The notes: generated by a model from the letters alone, not told the origin. Positions 38,286 through 47,166 are shown, numbered from the stretch's first letter. The stretch: DNA of 53,555 nucleotides from Geminicoccaceae bacterium (GCA_020445645.1 JAGRGG010000118.1:685-54239), one strand, 5' to 3'. Translations and numbers: made by a program.

Positions 38286-39443
38286 TCAGGTCGCGGGCTC
38301 GGCAGGGCGAACGGCCTGCCGCACCGCCTGGATCAGCGTGCGGGTCGGCGCGGCGAGCCCCGGCCTCGCCTTGACGAAGGCCTTGAGACGGTCGTACCCG
38401 AGACGCGGCAGGCCCAGGGGGTTGAGGGTGAGGGTGAGGTCGACGAGCGGCACGCGGTCGACGTTGAAGCGCCGCTTGTGGGCGTAGTCGCCGATGGTGA
38501 AGTCGAAGGTGCGGTACCCCTCGCCGTGGAGGTGGGCCATCGTCTTCTCGATGAGCAGGCGGCCGGGCGACGCGGCGCGCCACGCCCCGCCCGCATCGCC
38601 GATCCGCAGCATGGCGTAGCTTCTGCCGTCGGCGATGCCGAACATGGCGGCGATCGTCCCGCCCCCTGCGCAGAGGACCGTGAGCATCGTCGAGCCGTCG
38701 TCGAGGCCGGCTTCGACGAGGGACCGGTAGAACGCGTCGTAGGCCGGGCGGTCGAGGAGGTAGGGCAACCCGGCCTCGGCGATCCGGCGCCGCTGCATCT
38801 CGGCGAGGTCGCGGTAGACCGACCGCGCTTCGGTCGGGTCCGTGACGCGGTGGAAGGCGGCGTCCGGGGCGTGCGCCGCGAAGACCCGCCAAGCGCGCTC
38901 GAGCTCCTTGCGCACGTGCCGGGTCAGTCCCTGCCGTCGCCAAGCGGCGAAGTCGTCGCCGATCGTGAGCACGTTGCCGAAGACGTTGGCCGGCGTGGTA
39001 TTGCCCAGGAGGGCGAGCGGGTTCGGGCGCCCGCCGAGGTCGAGGGGCATCTTGACGAGGTGGGCGACGGCGGCGCCGGGCGCCGCCCGCCGCAGCGCGC
39101 CCCGCACGGCCCGCCACAAGACCGCGGCCTCGGCGGCCGTCGACGGGGCGGATGGCCCGAGGAGCGGGGCGTTGTAGTCGGTGACGCCGGCATCGGCGAA
39201 TTCAACGACGGGCCAGGGGCGCCCCGAACGACGGACGAGGGGCAGGACGAGCGCCGTGCCGCCGCCCTCGCGCTCCGCCCTGACGACGAGGGGCGTGGCG
39301 CCGCCCTGGGAGCCGAGCGCCGCGTACCACGCGCCGAGCCAGCGGTCGTTCTGGAAGACGGTCGGGGCACGAAGGCCGAGGCCGGCGAGTCCCTCCGCCG
39401 GCCACGCCGTGGCGACCGACACCCTGTAGGCGGCGGGGCTCAC
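38286..39443 (-). CDS. FemAB-like GNAT acyltransferase
   Basis: Protein of 385 aa of the Acetyltransf_6 (BioF2-like) family. FQNDRWLGAWYAALGS near the N-terminus and the second GNAT fold with KTMAHLHGEGYRTFDFTIGDYAHKRRFNVD are typical of proteins found in exopolysaccharide clusters. GTG at 39443 overlaps the TGA of the upstream cupin gene (GTGA), so the two are co-translated. It probably acylates or aminoacylates a sugar or amine using an acyl-CoA or aminoacyl donor. The substrate is not known; the link to the neighbouring polysaccharide genes is inferred from position. Confidence 0.82.
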   Translation of the reverse strand: MSPAAYRVSVATAWPAEGLAGLGLRAPTVFQNDRWLGAWYAALGSQGGATPLVVRAEREGGGTALVLPLVRRSGRPWPVVEFADAGVTDYNAPLLGPSAPSTAAEAAVLWRAVRGALRRAAPGAAVAHLVKMPLDLGGRPNPLALLGNTTPANVFGNVLTIGDDFAAWRRQGLTRHVRKELERAWRVFAAHAPDAAFHRVTDPTEARSVYRDLAEMQRRRIAEAGLPYLLDRPAYDAFYRSLVEAGLDDGSTMLTVLCAGGGTIAAMFGIADGRSYAMLRIGDAGGAWRAASPGRLLIEKTMAHLHGEGYRTFDFTIGDYAHKRRFNVDRVPLVDLTLTLNPLGLPRLGYDRLKAFVKARPGLAAPTRTLIQAVRQAVRPAEPAT

Positions 39444-40366
39444 GCCGCCTTCTCCCCGCTCGCGGGAACGAGGGCGCCGCGGTCGAGGCGGAACTCGATC
39501 AGGCGGCGCTTCGCCCGCAGACCATCGAGCCAGCCGCTGCGCCGCGCGCCCGCTTGCAAGGCCGCCTTGGCGAGGAAGGCCGGCCCCGACGTCGCCCGGC
39601 TTCGGGGGGCAACATGCATGTGACGGCGCAGGATGCCATTCGCCACGTTGAGCATGTGGCGGCGGCGGATGTCGTCGGTCCAGTACTCCATCGTCATCGA
39701 GACGTTGAGGCAATCGAGGTTCTCGATCCGGTGCGGCGCGTTGAGCGGCCAGTGCGCCATCTCGCCGGGGACCAGCTCGTGGACGAAGGCGCCCTCGTCG
39801 AAGCCCGGTTCGTAGGCCATGTCGACCTCGATGCCGTAGAGGGCGATGTCCTCCAGCTGCTCCGGGGCGAGAAAAGGCGGCTCGACCGGGTAGACGTAGA
39901 GCCGCTTGCGGCCGTGGACCTGCCAAAGGGCCTGTCCCGGCAGGTCGGCGTGGTAGTAGACCTGGGCGTTCGGCGACGAGATCAGGATGCCGATCGACGG
40001 CTCGAAGGCGCCGAGCCCCGGCAGGTACCCGTCCAATTCGGCGAAGATGCCTTCCAAGACCGCCCTGTAGCGCGGGTCGACCAGCATTACCCGGCGCAGG
40101 TTGAGCCACATCCGCCCGCCGGCGATGGCGTCGATCGTCTCCCTGCCGTTGATGTCGCCAAGCTCGCCTTCGCGCCAGAAGCGCCGCCCCCCTTGCGCGC
40201 CCATGTGGATCAGGCTGTAGTGCTCTTTAGGGTAGGCGTCGATCAGCGCCGCCAGCCCGTCGAGCGAGAACAGGGGCTGCTCGTGCAGGCGGTGGCGCAG
40301 CACGCAGGGCCGGCTGCCCCAGGCGGTCCTTTCCTCGGCCGTCCAGCTTTCGAACACGGGCTGCAT
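39440..40366 (-). CDS. Cupin-like (JmjC-related) protein
   Basis: Protein of 308 aa. The double-stranded beta-helix core contains the metal motif YYHADLPGQALWQVHGRKR (His139, Asp141), and a distal His212 in APHRIENL. This H-x-D...H triad is that of Fe(II)/2-oxoglutarate oxygenases of the cupin_8 type, so a hydroxylase role is plausible. ATG at 40366 is preferred over 40423 because AAGGGACG precedes it. It forms a coupled two-gene unit with the GNAT protein. Conserved pairing suggests successive hydroxylation and acylation of one substrate, but no substrate can be read. Confidence 0.75.
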   Translation of the reverse strand: MQPVFESWTAEERTAWGSRPCVLRHRLHEQPLFSLDGLAALIDAYPKEHYSLIHMGAQGGRRFWREGELGDINGRETIDAIAGGRMWLNLRRVMLVDPRYRAVLEGIFAELDGYLPGLGAFEPSIGILISSPNAQVYYHADLPGQALWQVHGRKRLYVYPVEPPFLAPEQLEDIALYGIEVDMAYEPGFDEGAFVHELVPGEMAHWPLNAPHRIENLDCLNVSMTMEYWTDDIRRRHMLNVANGILRRHMHVAPRSRATSGPAFLAKAALQAGARRSGWLDGLRAKRRLIEFRLDRGALVPASGEKAA

Positions 40367-40427
40367 CGTCGTCGTCCCTTCCCCTGGCACACTTCGCATT
40401 TCGGTAGTGCTCGCACGTTGCATGGTT

Positions 40428-40443
40428 GGAGGCTGGAGCCTCC
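40428..40443 (-). terminator. Small hairpin between GT4 and cupin genes
   Basis: GGAGGC (40428-40433), loop TGGA, GCCTCC (40438-40443). It lies in the 156-bp gap between the GT4 gene end (40523) and the cupin gene start on the minus strand, and may end the minus-strand polysaccharide transcript. No T-run. Confidence 0.4.
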
Positions 40444-40522
40444 GCCGTGAGCCGTCGTGGACGGAACAGGCTTCATCTCGTCGTCGTCATGCACATTCAG
40501 ATCAAGATCCCATCCCGACCCT

Positions 40523-41776
40523 CTAGCCGTCCTTTCGGGCTAAGCCGCGATCGGTTTCCCGGCCCGGCCGCGGCTTTGCGCCGGAGCGCGCCAGCCGGAG
40601 CGGCGCGTTCCGTTCCGGCAGCCGGGAAGGCTCCGTGATCAGCGCGAGGTAGCGGTCGACGCTTTCCTCGACCGAGAACTGACGCACGTAGGCATCGGTG
40701 CCCGGCGGCGGTCCGGCGGCGTCGAGGGCCGCGTCGAGGGCCACCGCCATGCCGCCGGCGTCGCCCATCGGCACGAGCCGGCCGAACCGTCCGCCTTGCA
40801 GGATCTCGCGTGGGCCGACCGGGCAGTCGGTGCTGACGACGGGAAGGCCTGCGGCGAGCGCCTCGACGAGGACGTTGCCGAAGCCCTCGAAGCGCGACGA
40901 CAGGGCGAACACGGCGGCACGCGCCAGGGAGGCGAAGACGTTGCGCTTCACCCCCGGCAACATGACCCGATCGGCGATCCCGGCCTCGGCGGCGACCGCC
41001 TCGATGCGTCCCCGCTCGCGCCCCTCACCAAGGATCATGAGCCGTACCGGGCGGCGCCGGTTCAGGTGGGCGACCGCGCGGACGAGGGTCGGAAAGTCCT
41101 TTTCGGGTGCCAGCCGTCCGATGCCCATGACGACGGGTGGGCCGCCATCGCCGAGCCAGGGATGATCGGCCGGTGCGGCGAGGAGGTCTGGAAGGTTGGC
41201 CGGAAGGACGGGGTTACGGACGAGCGCGATCCGCCTTCCGGGCAGAAGGGAGGCAAGCTGGCTGCGGACCCCTTCCGAAACGGCGACGACGTGGTCGGCC
41301 CCACGGTAGGCAAGCGGCACGAGCAAGGGCAGAATCCTGTAGCGCCAGCCGCCCTCGAAGTCGATCTGGGAGCGCAGCGGCGCGTGCTCGATCAGCACCG
41401 TGTGAAGGTCGGTCCGGGCGAGCTTGGCGGCGGCGAGGAGGGCGATGTTGAGGTGGGGCTGGCCCGAGACGACGGCGCGGGGGCCTGCCTCACGCAGGTA
41501 GCGCACGAGCTTCGGGAAGACCCTGAGCGTCGAGGTGTCCGCTTCACCCAGGGGCCTGAGCCGCGCACTGCCGAGCCGGACGAGTTCACCGCCGCAGCCG
41601 AACGGGACGATGTCGACGGCAAGCCGGCGTTCGGCGAGCCCGCGGGCGATGCGGAGCATCGACAATTCGGCCCCGCCCGTATGCAGGTGGGGAAGGAGGA
41701 CGGCGACGTCGGTCCGCCGGTCGGCGGCCGGTGCTTCGTGGTCGCCCCGGTCGTGGCGCGCCGTCGGAGGGGTCAC
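40523..41776 (-). CDS. Family 4 glycosyltransferase
   Basis: Protein of 417 aa, GT-B fold. N-terminal DVAVLLPHLHTGGAELSMLR is the acceptor-side start with the G-G-A/V-E motif. The C-terminal donor site has IGRLAPEKDFPTLVRA, then SSRFEGFGNVLVEALAAGLPVVSTDCPVGPREIL, with the E-x-x-x-x-x-x-x-E pair. It closely resembles the GT4 at 50561-51757 in layout and spelling, so one may be a duplicate of the other. GTG at 41776 overlaps the GH5 stop (GTGA). A short basic tail after ITEPSRLPE is unusual. It adds a sugar in repeat-unit assembly at the inner face of the membrane. Confidence 0.9.
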   Translation of the reverse strand: MTPPTARHDRGDHEAPAADRRTDVAVLLPHLHTGGAELSMLRIARGLAERRLAVDIVPFGCGGELVRLGSARLRPLGEADTSTLRVFPKLVRYLREAGPRAVVSGQPHLNIALLAAAKLARTDLHTVLIEHAPLRSQIDFEGGWRYRILPLLVPLAYRGADHVVAVSEGVRSQLASLLPGRRIALVRNPVLPANLPDLLAAPADHPWLGDGGPPVVMGIGRLAPEKDFPTLVRAVAHLNRRRPVRLMILGEGRERGRIEAVAAEAGIADRVMLPGVKRNVFASLARAAVFALSSRFEGFGNVLVEALAAGLPVVSTDCPVGPREILQGGRFGRLVPMGDAGGMAVALDAALDAAGPPPGTDAYVRQFSVEESVDRYLALITEPSRLPERNAPLRLARSGAKPRPGRETDRGLARKDG

Positions 41777-42978
41777 GAGAGGCGTCCCCTCAGGTCGAGG
41801 GCGTCGCTGGCTTCGGGTGCCAGGACCCGGCGCCGGTTCGGCGGCGGGGACCGATGCCGCTCCCGCCACGTTGCGGGCGTGTCGCCTTCGACGACGGCGA
41901 TCCCGAAATCGTCGGCATAGTCCCAGACCGTCCAGCCGATACCTTCGCCCTCCAGCGCCGTCCGCACATCGCGGATCCAGTGCCAGCGGTCCTCCGACGG
42001 GGCGAAGGGCCGGTAGACGCCGAACTCGCTGCAAAGGAGAGGGAGGCCCGTCCGTCGACCCCAGGCGGCGGCGACGGCGATCTCGGCGGCGATGCGGTCG
42101 GCGCCCCAGTCGGACCAGGCATAGTCGGCGAGCGTTCGGCGCGCCGCCGCTTGGTCGGGGCCTGTGACGATCGTCGGCGGCGCCTCGTCGAACCGCGCTG
42201 GCGGGTAGGGGACCCTGCGCAGGAGGGGGATCCCCGTGCCGGCGAACCCCCAGTTGGCGCCTTGGTGCGTGACGACGTAGGGTTGATAGTAGTGGAAGAC
42301 GCCGATGAGCCCGTCGCGCCCGTCGCCGAGCCCTTCGAGCGTCAGTTCGCTTAAGCCCTCGATGCCCCCCCCGTAGCGGCCGGTGACGAGTACGGCGCGG
42401 GGCGGCGCCGCTTCGCGCACGACGCGCAGGACCCGCGCCTGGAGGCGGGGCCAAGCGTCGGCCGGGCTCTCGTAGTATTGCGGCTCATTGAGCAGCTCGA
42501 AGGCGAGCCTTTCCGCCGGCACGTCGGCGTAGCGTTCGGCAAGGCTGCGCCACAGGCCGACCAGGGCGTCGCCCGCGGCCGGCGAGGCTTCGAGGCAGCG
42601 GTGGAAGTCGTGGTTGCCGTGGCAGTCGAGGATCGCGGCGAGCCCGGCTTCGCTTGCCATGGCGATTGCCCGATCAAGGTCGCCGATCCCCGGCACATCC
42701 AGGGGATCGTCGACGCGCCAGCCGAGGGTCGAGAAGTCGACGCAGACCCGCACGTGGTCGAAGCCGGCTTCCCAGATGGTGGCGAAGTCGGCGGGGCCGC
42801 AGGGCTGCCGCCGGTCGAGCTGCAGCCAAGCGCTCAGGTTGACGCCATGGCGCAGGGCCGGTATGGGCACGGCGGGGGACGGCGCGGCTTTCCCTTCGAG
42901 CGCCCCTGCCCCCGCGTTCAGAATCGGCGATAGGCACAAGGCGCCCGCCCCGGCGAGAAGGCGCCGCCGGTCCGTCAT
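41773..42978 (-). CDS. Glycoside hydrolase family 5 protein
   Basis: Protein of 401 aa. A signal peptide (about 1-27, RRRLLAGAGALCLSPILNAGA) shows a Tat-like double arginine. The catalytic acid is Glu165 in FELLNEP and the nucleophile Glu318 in LLCSEFG, and the conserved histidine of the LDCHGNHDF segment lies at about 120-123. It is a beta-1,4 or beta-1,3 glucanase/mannanase-type enzyme exported to the periplasm. Placed between the Wzz-like and GT4 genes and coupled to both by 4-bp overlaps, it most likely trims or releases the polymer. The exact linkage cannot be inferred. Confidence 0.9.
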   Translation of the reverse strand: MTDRRRLLAGAGALCLSPILNAGAGALEGKAAPSPAVPIPALRHGVNLSAWLQLDRRQPCGPADFATIWEAGFDHVRVCVDFSTLGWRVDDPLDVPGIGDLDRAIAMASEAGLAAILDCHGNHDFHRCLEASPAAGDALVGLWRSLAERYADVPAERLAFELLNEPQYYESPADAWPRLQARVLRVVREAAPPRAVLVTGRYGGGIEGLSELTLEGLGDGRDGLIGVFHYYQPYVVTHQGANWGFAGTGIPLLRRVPYPPARFDEAPPTIVTGPDQAAARRTLADYAWSDWGADRIAAEIAVAAAWGRRTGLPLLCSEFGVYRPFAPSEDRWHWIRDVRTALEGEGIGWTVWDYADDFGIAVVEGDTPATWRERHRSPPPNRRRVLAPEASDALDLRGRLS

Positions 42979-44456
42979 GACGCCACCTTCCTGCGGCGCA
43001 TGGGGATCGTCGCCAAGACCGGAAGCCCGGTCGACCATTCGAGCTGCTCCGGGGTCAGGTAGCCGCTGCGCAGCAGGTCGCTGACGAAGGCGGTCATGAG
43101 TGCCGCCAGAACCGCGGCGACCAGCCCCACCATCAGGATGAGCGGCTGGGGGTTCTGCGCCTCGACCGGGGGCTGCGCCGGCTGGAGCACGCGGACGTTC
43201 GCGCTGTCGTTTTGCGCCAGCTTGTCGAGGAGACGGGCGTCATCGAGTTCGCGCGCGAGGTTCGTGTAGTTGGCGGCCGCCAGATCCCGCTCGCGGCCGA
43301 GTGCGTCGAGGGTCCGCTCTTTCGCGGCGAGCGCCGCGAGTTCGGCTGCAACCTTGTCCAGCTGGCCGGCGACCGTTTTCCGGCGGGCATCCTCGGCGCT
43401 GACCTGGGCCTCGACGGTGGCGAGCTGGGTGGCGAGGGCTTCATGAACCGGGTTGAGCCCCGTGCGCACCAGTTGGTTGGGGCGTGCGGCAAGCATCCGC
43501 AGCGTCTGCTCGACCTGATCGATGCTGCGCCGCACCTGCTGCACCGGGCGGCTCTGCTCGTTCCAGTCGCCCTTCAGGTCTTCGGCACGCAATTGCAGGT
43601 CGAGCAGGGTCTTTTGCGCCTCGGCCATAGCGGGGTTGGGCTGGTTCTCGGCCTCAAGGACGATCGTGGGCGCAAGGCTCCCGAGTTGGGCCTTCAGCTT
43701 CGCCTCGCGCTCGCGATCGGCGGCAAGCTCGCTCTCGGCGAGCTGGAGGTCGCGCGCCAAGCTGCTCCGCCGGTCGAGCAGCATCTGGCGCTGCGCGTCG
43801 AAGGCGACGATGTCGTTGGCGAGTCGGAACCGTTCGAGCGCCTCTCCGGTGGTATCGAGCTGCTTCTTGGCAGCACCGGTTTCGTCTTCGAGTGCGAGCG
43901 CGCGGATCTCGGCGAAGAGCGGGCGGCGCTTGGCCATGTACGCCTCGATCAGGGCGTTGAGCGCGTCCGCCGCGACGACGGGGTCCGGGTGGCGGAAGGT
44001 CAGCTCGATGATGTTGCTCTCGTCGCCGCCGACGGCGTCGAGGCTGCTGAGGAAGGCTTGCCTCGCGTAGGCCTCGGCGGGGAAATCCTTGCCTTCCGTC
44101 GCCGCCAGCTTCGGATAGAGGCGGGCGATCCCGAGCTTGGCGATGACGGCGTCCGCGATGGCGGGGGCCGCAAGGATCTGTGCCTCCGAACGGATGATCT
44201 GGCTGCGGTCGAAGGCTTGTGGTACGACCTCGGAGGTGCCTGTCTCGACCCGGTAGGTGTATTCGCGGCCATACTTCACGTAGAGAAGCGCGCTCGCGAC
44301 GAATTTTGGCGTGATCAGGAACGACAGGCCGAGGGCAACCCCGAAGGTTGCGGCGAAAGCGGCAGCCAGCTTCCACTTGTCCTTGAAGAGCGCGACGAGC
44401 ACGACCCGTGCCGAAGCGCCAGCGGACTTGCCGAACGGATGGGCTTGCCGGTTCAA
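42975..44456 (-). CDS. GumC/Wzz-like polysaccharide chain-length and export protein
   Basis: Protein of 493 aa. Two membrane helices (about 28-47 and 440-460) bracket a periplasmic coiled-coil region of about 390 residues, rich in heptads such as LDTTGEALERFRLANDIVAF. The C-terminal proline-rich PAQPPVEAQNPQP precedes the second helix, the usual Wzz/GumC layout. No kinase domain is fused; a separate BY-kinase-like gene lies divergently at 44996. TTG at 44456 is chosen because GAGGAG sits upstream. It sets polymer length and links to the export channel. Confidence 0.88.
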   Translation of the reverse strand: MNRQAHPFGKSAGASARVVLVALFKDKWKLAAAFAATFGVALGLSFLITPKFVASALLYVKYGREYTYRVETGTSEVVPQAFDRSQIIRSEAQILAAPAIADAVIAKLGIARLYPKLAATEGKDFPAEAYARQAFLSSLDAVGGDESNIIELTFRHPDPVVAADALNALIEAYMAKRRPLFAEIRALALEDETGAAKKQLDTTGEALERFRLANDIVAFDAQRQMLLDRRSSLARDLQLAESELAADREREAKLKAQLGSLAPTIVLEAENQPNPAMAEAQKTLLDLQLRAEDLKGDWNEQSRPVQQVRRSIDQVEQTLRMLAARPNQLVRTGLNPVHEALATQLATVEAQVSAEDARRKTVAGQLDKVAAELAALAAKERTLDALGRERDLAAANYTNLARELDDARLLDKLAQNDSANVRVLQPAQPPVEAQNPQPLILMVGLVAAVLAALMTAFVSDLLRSGYLTPEQLEWSTGLPVLATIPMRRRKVAS

Positions 44457-44995
44457 GAATGGCTCCTCGCGCCTTTAACGCCGCAGCGGCCGAGCGATCG
44501 ATCAGGCGCCTGTTCTCGTCGATCAACCCTGAACGATCCGCTCGCGTTTGGTGAGATTCCCACAACAGTCTTCACATTTCCTTAAAATGCGTCGGCTATC
44601 GTCAGGTGGAGCGGCATGGTTGGTCCCTTCGAACGGAACGGCGGAAGAAGCGGCCTCTAGCCGATCTTGAGGGCTACAGCCCTGTCATCCCACCGTCAAC
44701 GTCCATCAAGTCGTTCTTTGCCTTCCGACATTTTCGGGTACGCTCTGGTCAAGCGCTTCAAGTCAGAATGTAAGTTTTTCCGACAGTGACGGTGAACTTG
44801 ACAGTAAGATAGAGGAACAGATGGCCAGATTGCTAGCCCCTTTTCGTTCCTGAGTCGAGTGAGACAGCTTTTTGCGCTACCTGGATACTTCAGCAACCGG
44901 AAACTCCGCGTGGACAGCCCGTCGGTGAATGATAGTTTCGCGCAGCACGCCCCCGGCGGTGCCCGTTCGCGCCCGCATCCGTAAGGTATGGTTCG
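44457..44995. promoter_or_regulatory. Divergent control region of the polysaccharide locus
   Basis: A 539-bp stretch with clearly lower GC than its surroundings and no convincing gene. It contains a TTCCGACA direct repeat (44723-44730 and 44778-44785, 55 bp apart) and a near-perfect dyad AGGGCT-AC-AGCCCT (44670-44683). A TTGACA hexamer at 44798-44803 is a possible -35 for the plus strand, but no good -10 follows at 16-18 bp. The region should drive both the Wzz-GH5-GT4 arm and the kinase-GT arm. No regulator gene is adjacent. Confidence 0.5.
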
Positions 44996-45652
44996 TTGGA
45001 AAAGGCTCCCCACCGTTTCCAGATGGTGATCCAGCAGCCTCGACCTCCCGTCGTTCCGACGGGGGAAGCCCTGGATCTGCTGGCGCATAGCTGCGGCGTC
45101 GCCCAGGAAGGGTCGCCGCACCGGCTGGTCGAATTCATCGCGGCGCGCGATGGCGAGGGCACCTCGACCGTGGCCTTGGCCTTCGCCGAAAGCTTGGTCC
45201 GCCTATCGGGCGGAACCGTGCTCCTCGTCGATGCTTCGTCCGGCGGCGGCATCGACGAGGTCGGCCTCATGGAGGCGATGATCGCCGGCCTCCCCGTCGA
45301 GCGGGCCGTCACCGAGCTTGGCGAGGGGGTTTTCGGCGCCCGCCTCAGCGGCATCGCCCATCTGAGCGGGGAACTGATGCGCCGGGTCGGTCACCGCGAA
45401 CTCTGGCGCAACATCTGCGAGCGCTACGACAGGATCGTCGTCGACGCGCCCGCCCTGGAACGGTCGAACCGCGGCATCACCCTTGCCGAACACATGGATG
45501 CCGTCGTGATCGTCGTCGAGGCCGAAGCCACGCGGGGGCCGGTCCTCGGGCGGCTCATCGACCTGCTCCAACGCACCGGCGCCCCGGTCGTCGGCACCGT
45601 CCTCAACAAGCGCAAGTACTACATCCCCAAGTCCGTCTACCGCTGGCTTTGA
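44996..45652 (+). CDS. BY-kinase-like P-loop protein (CpsD/CapB/Wzc C-domain family)
   Basis: Protein of 218 aa. The Walker A region reads ARDGEGTSTVALAFA (residues 50-64): the canonical lysine of GEGKST is threonine (Thr56). The later TVLLVDASSGGG (Walker A') and RIVVDAPAL (Walker B) are normal. The C-terminus LNKRKYYIPKSVYRWL has a small tyrosine cluster. It pairs with the kinase-less Wzz protein across the divergent region, as in two-piece BY-kinases, but the lost lysine predicts weak or no ATP hydrolysis. TTG 44996 is tentative; ATG 45023 (residue 10) is possible. Confidence 0.8.
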   Translation: MEKAPHRFQMVIQQPRPPVVPTGEALDLLAHSCGVAQEGSPHRLVEFIAARDGEGTSTVALAFAESLVRLSGGTVLLVDASSGGGIDEVGLMEAMIAGLPVERAVTELGEGVFGARLSGIAHLSGELMRRVGHRELWRNICERYDRIVVDAPALERSNRGITLAEHMDAVVIVVEAEATRGPVLGRLIDLLQRTGAPVVGTVLNKRKYYIPKSVYRWL

Positions 45653-45669
45653 GGAACGGGGCCGCGGAG

Positions 45670-47166
45670 ATGCCAAACGTCCACGTCCACGTCGATCGGC
45701 CGACGCCGCACTGGCAGGCGACCATCGTCCGGCGGCTCGAGGGGATCCCCCACGTCCGGGTCGGGATCGCAACCCGCTCCGCCGCCCCGTTTCCGCGTTC
45801 ATGGCGCTGGGCGACGCGGCGCTGCCAGGGCCTCGTGCCTGTGCCGCTGACGGGTGCGGCTTTGCCGAGGGACGAGGGCAAGGCGCTCGTCCTGGACCTT
45901 TCATCGCGAGGCGGCGTCCCGGATGCTTGGCGGCTCTGGGACCAGCATGACCGTCCGCTCGCCGCGCCGTTCCCCTTCTGCACCGCCGGACGGCGCGACG
46001 GGCTTGCCGAAGTGCGGCTGATCGACGGCGAGGGCCGTCTCGTCGACCGGGCCTGCCTCGATGCCGGCGAGCGCATCGACCTCCTCCTCGACCGGGCCTA
46101 TGCTTGGGGGGGACGTCTCGTCGAACGGGGCATCTCCCCGCGGCTCGCCGGCGAGGGTGGGCGATGCGGCGCCATCGCCCTGCCGTCATCTTCCGCTCCC
46201 TTGGAGCCGCCCCAGCCCTGGCGGATCGTCGCGGGCGACCTTCTGCGGCAGGCGAAGCGGCGCCTCGCCGATTGGACGCTCGACGAGACCTGGGCCATCG
46301 GCGTCCTCGACCGGCCCATCGTCAGCCTGCTCGACGACGATGCCCTCGCTGATGCACGCTGGATCGCGGCGCCCAAGGGCGTCTACTACGCCGATCCCTT
46401 CGGGGTGCCGGGTCAAGGGACGATCCTCTGCGAACGTTTCGACCACGGCGACGGCAAGGGTAGGCTCGTCGCGCTCGACGCGGGCGTGCCGCCCTTCGAG
46501 CGTCCCCTCGACCTTGGCATCCCGGGCCACGCCTCCTTCCCTTTCCTCGTCGAGGCGGAGGGCAGACTCCTCTGCCTGCCGGAGTCGTCGGCGGACCGAC
46601 GCCTCGCGCTGTGGCGGCGGACCGCCGACGGGTCCTGGCAGCCTGCCGCCACGGTCGCCGAAGGGATCGCCGCCATCGATCCTGTCTTGTTCTCCTGGCA
46701 AGGGCGCTGGTGGCTCGCCTACACGGACGGCGACCTTGGCGCCAGCGACAACCTCTGCCTTCTGCATGCCCCGTCGCCGCAAGGCCCCTGGCGACCCCAC
46801 CCCGCCAACCCCGTCAAGGTTGATGTCCGCTCGAGCCGGGGCGCCGGAACGCCCTTCGTCGCGGGCCGCGCCCTCTACCGACCGGCCCAGGACTGCCTTG
46901 GCGGCTACGGCCAAGCGATCGTGATCAACCGCGTCCATCGCCTCGACCCCGAAACCTACCTGGAAGAGCCGGTGCGGCGGATCGCGCCCGACGGGTCCGG
47001 CCCCTATCGACACGGGGCGCATACCCTATCGGCCTGGGGCGAGCGCACCCTGATCGACGCCAAGCGGCACGGCATGGTGCCGGCTGCCCTCTGGCGGCGG
47101 GTCAGGGGGCGGCTGGCCCCCGCCCTGCGCCGGCCCGCCCTCGAACCCCGTGGAGCACGTGCATGA
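45670..47166 (+). CDS. Beta-propeller glycosyltransferase-like protein (glucosamine inositolphosphorylceramide transferase N-domain type)
   Basis: Protein of 498 aa. The C-terminal two thirds reads as a five-bladed propeller of GH43-like type: WIAAPKGVYYADPFGVP, FPFLVEAEGRLLCLPESS, DPVLFSWQGRWWLAYTDGD, and the end HGAHTLSAWGERTLIDAKRHG. This arrangement is shared with the plant GINT1 N-domain and with bacterial proteins in polysaccharide clusters. The N-terminal 200 residues are less conserved. ATG 45670 follows a GAGGAACGGGG stretch. It is coupled to the next GT4 by ATGA. Catalysis is not shown for most bacterial members. Confidence 0.75.
   Translation: MPNVHVHVDRPTPHWQATIVRRLEGIPHVRVGIATRSAAPFPRSWRWATRRCQGLVPVPLTGAALPRDEGKALVLDLSSRGGVPDAWRLWDQHDRPLAAPFPFCTAGRRDGLAEVRLIDGEGRLVDRACLDAGERIDLLLDRAYAWGGRLVERGISPRLAGEGGRCGAIALPSSSAPLEPPQPWRIVAGDLLRQAKRRLADWTLDETWAIGVLDRPIVSLLDDDALADARWIAAPKGVYYADPFGVPGQGTILCERFDHGDGKGRLVALDAGVPPFERPLDLGIPGHASFPFLVEAEGRLLCLPESSADRRLALWRRTADGSWQPAATVAEGIAAIDPVLFSWQGRWWLAYTDGDLGASDNLCLLHAPSPQGPWRPHPANPVKVDVRSSRGAGTPFVAGRALYRPAQDCLGGYGQAIVINRVHRLDPETYLEEPVRRIAPDGSGPYRHGAHTLSAWGERTLIDAKRHGMVPAALWRRVRGRLAPALRRPALEPRGARA

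Noticed and set aside
44696-45121. 141-codon minus-strand frame in the divergent polysaccharide control region
   Set aside because: No ribosome binding site, overlaps the kinase-like gene start antisense, and no recognisable family.
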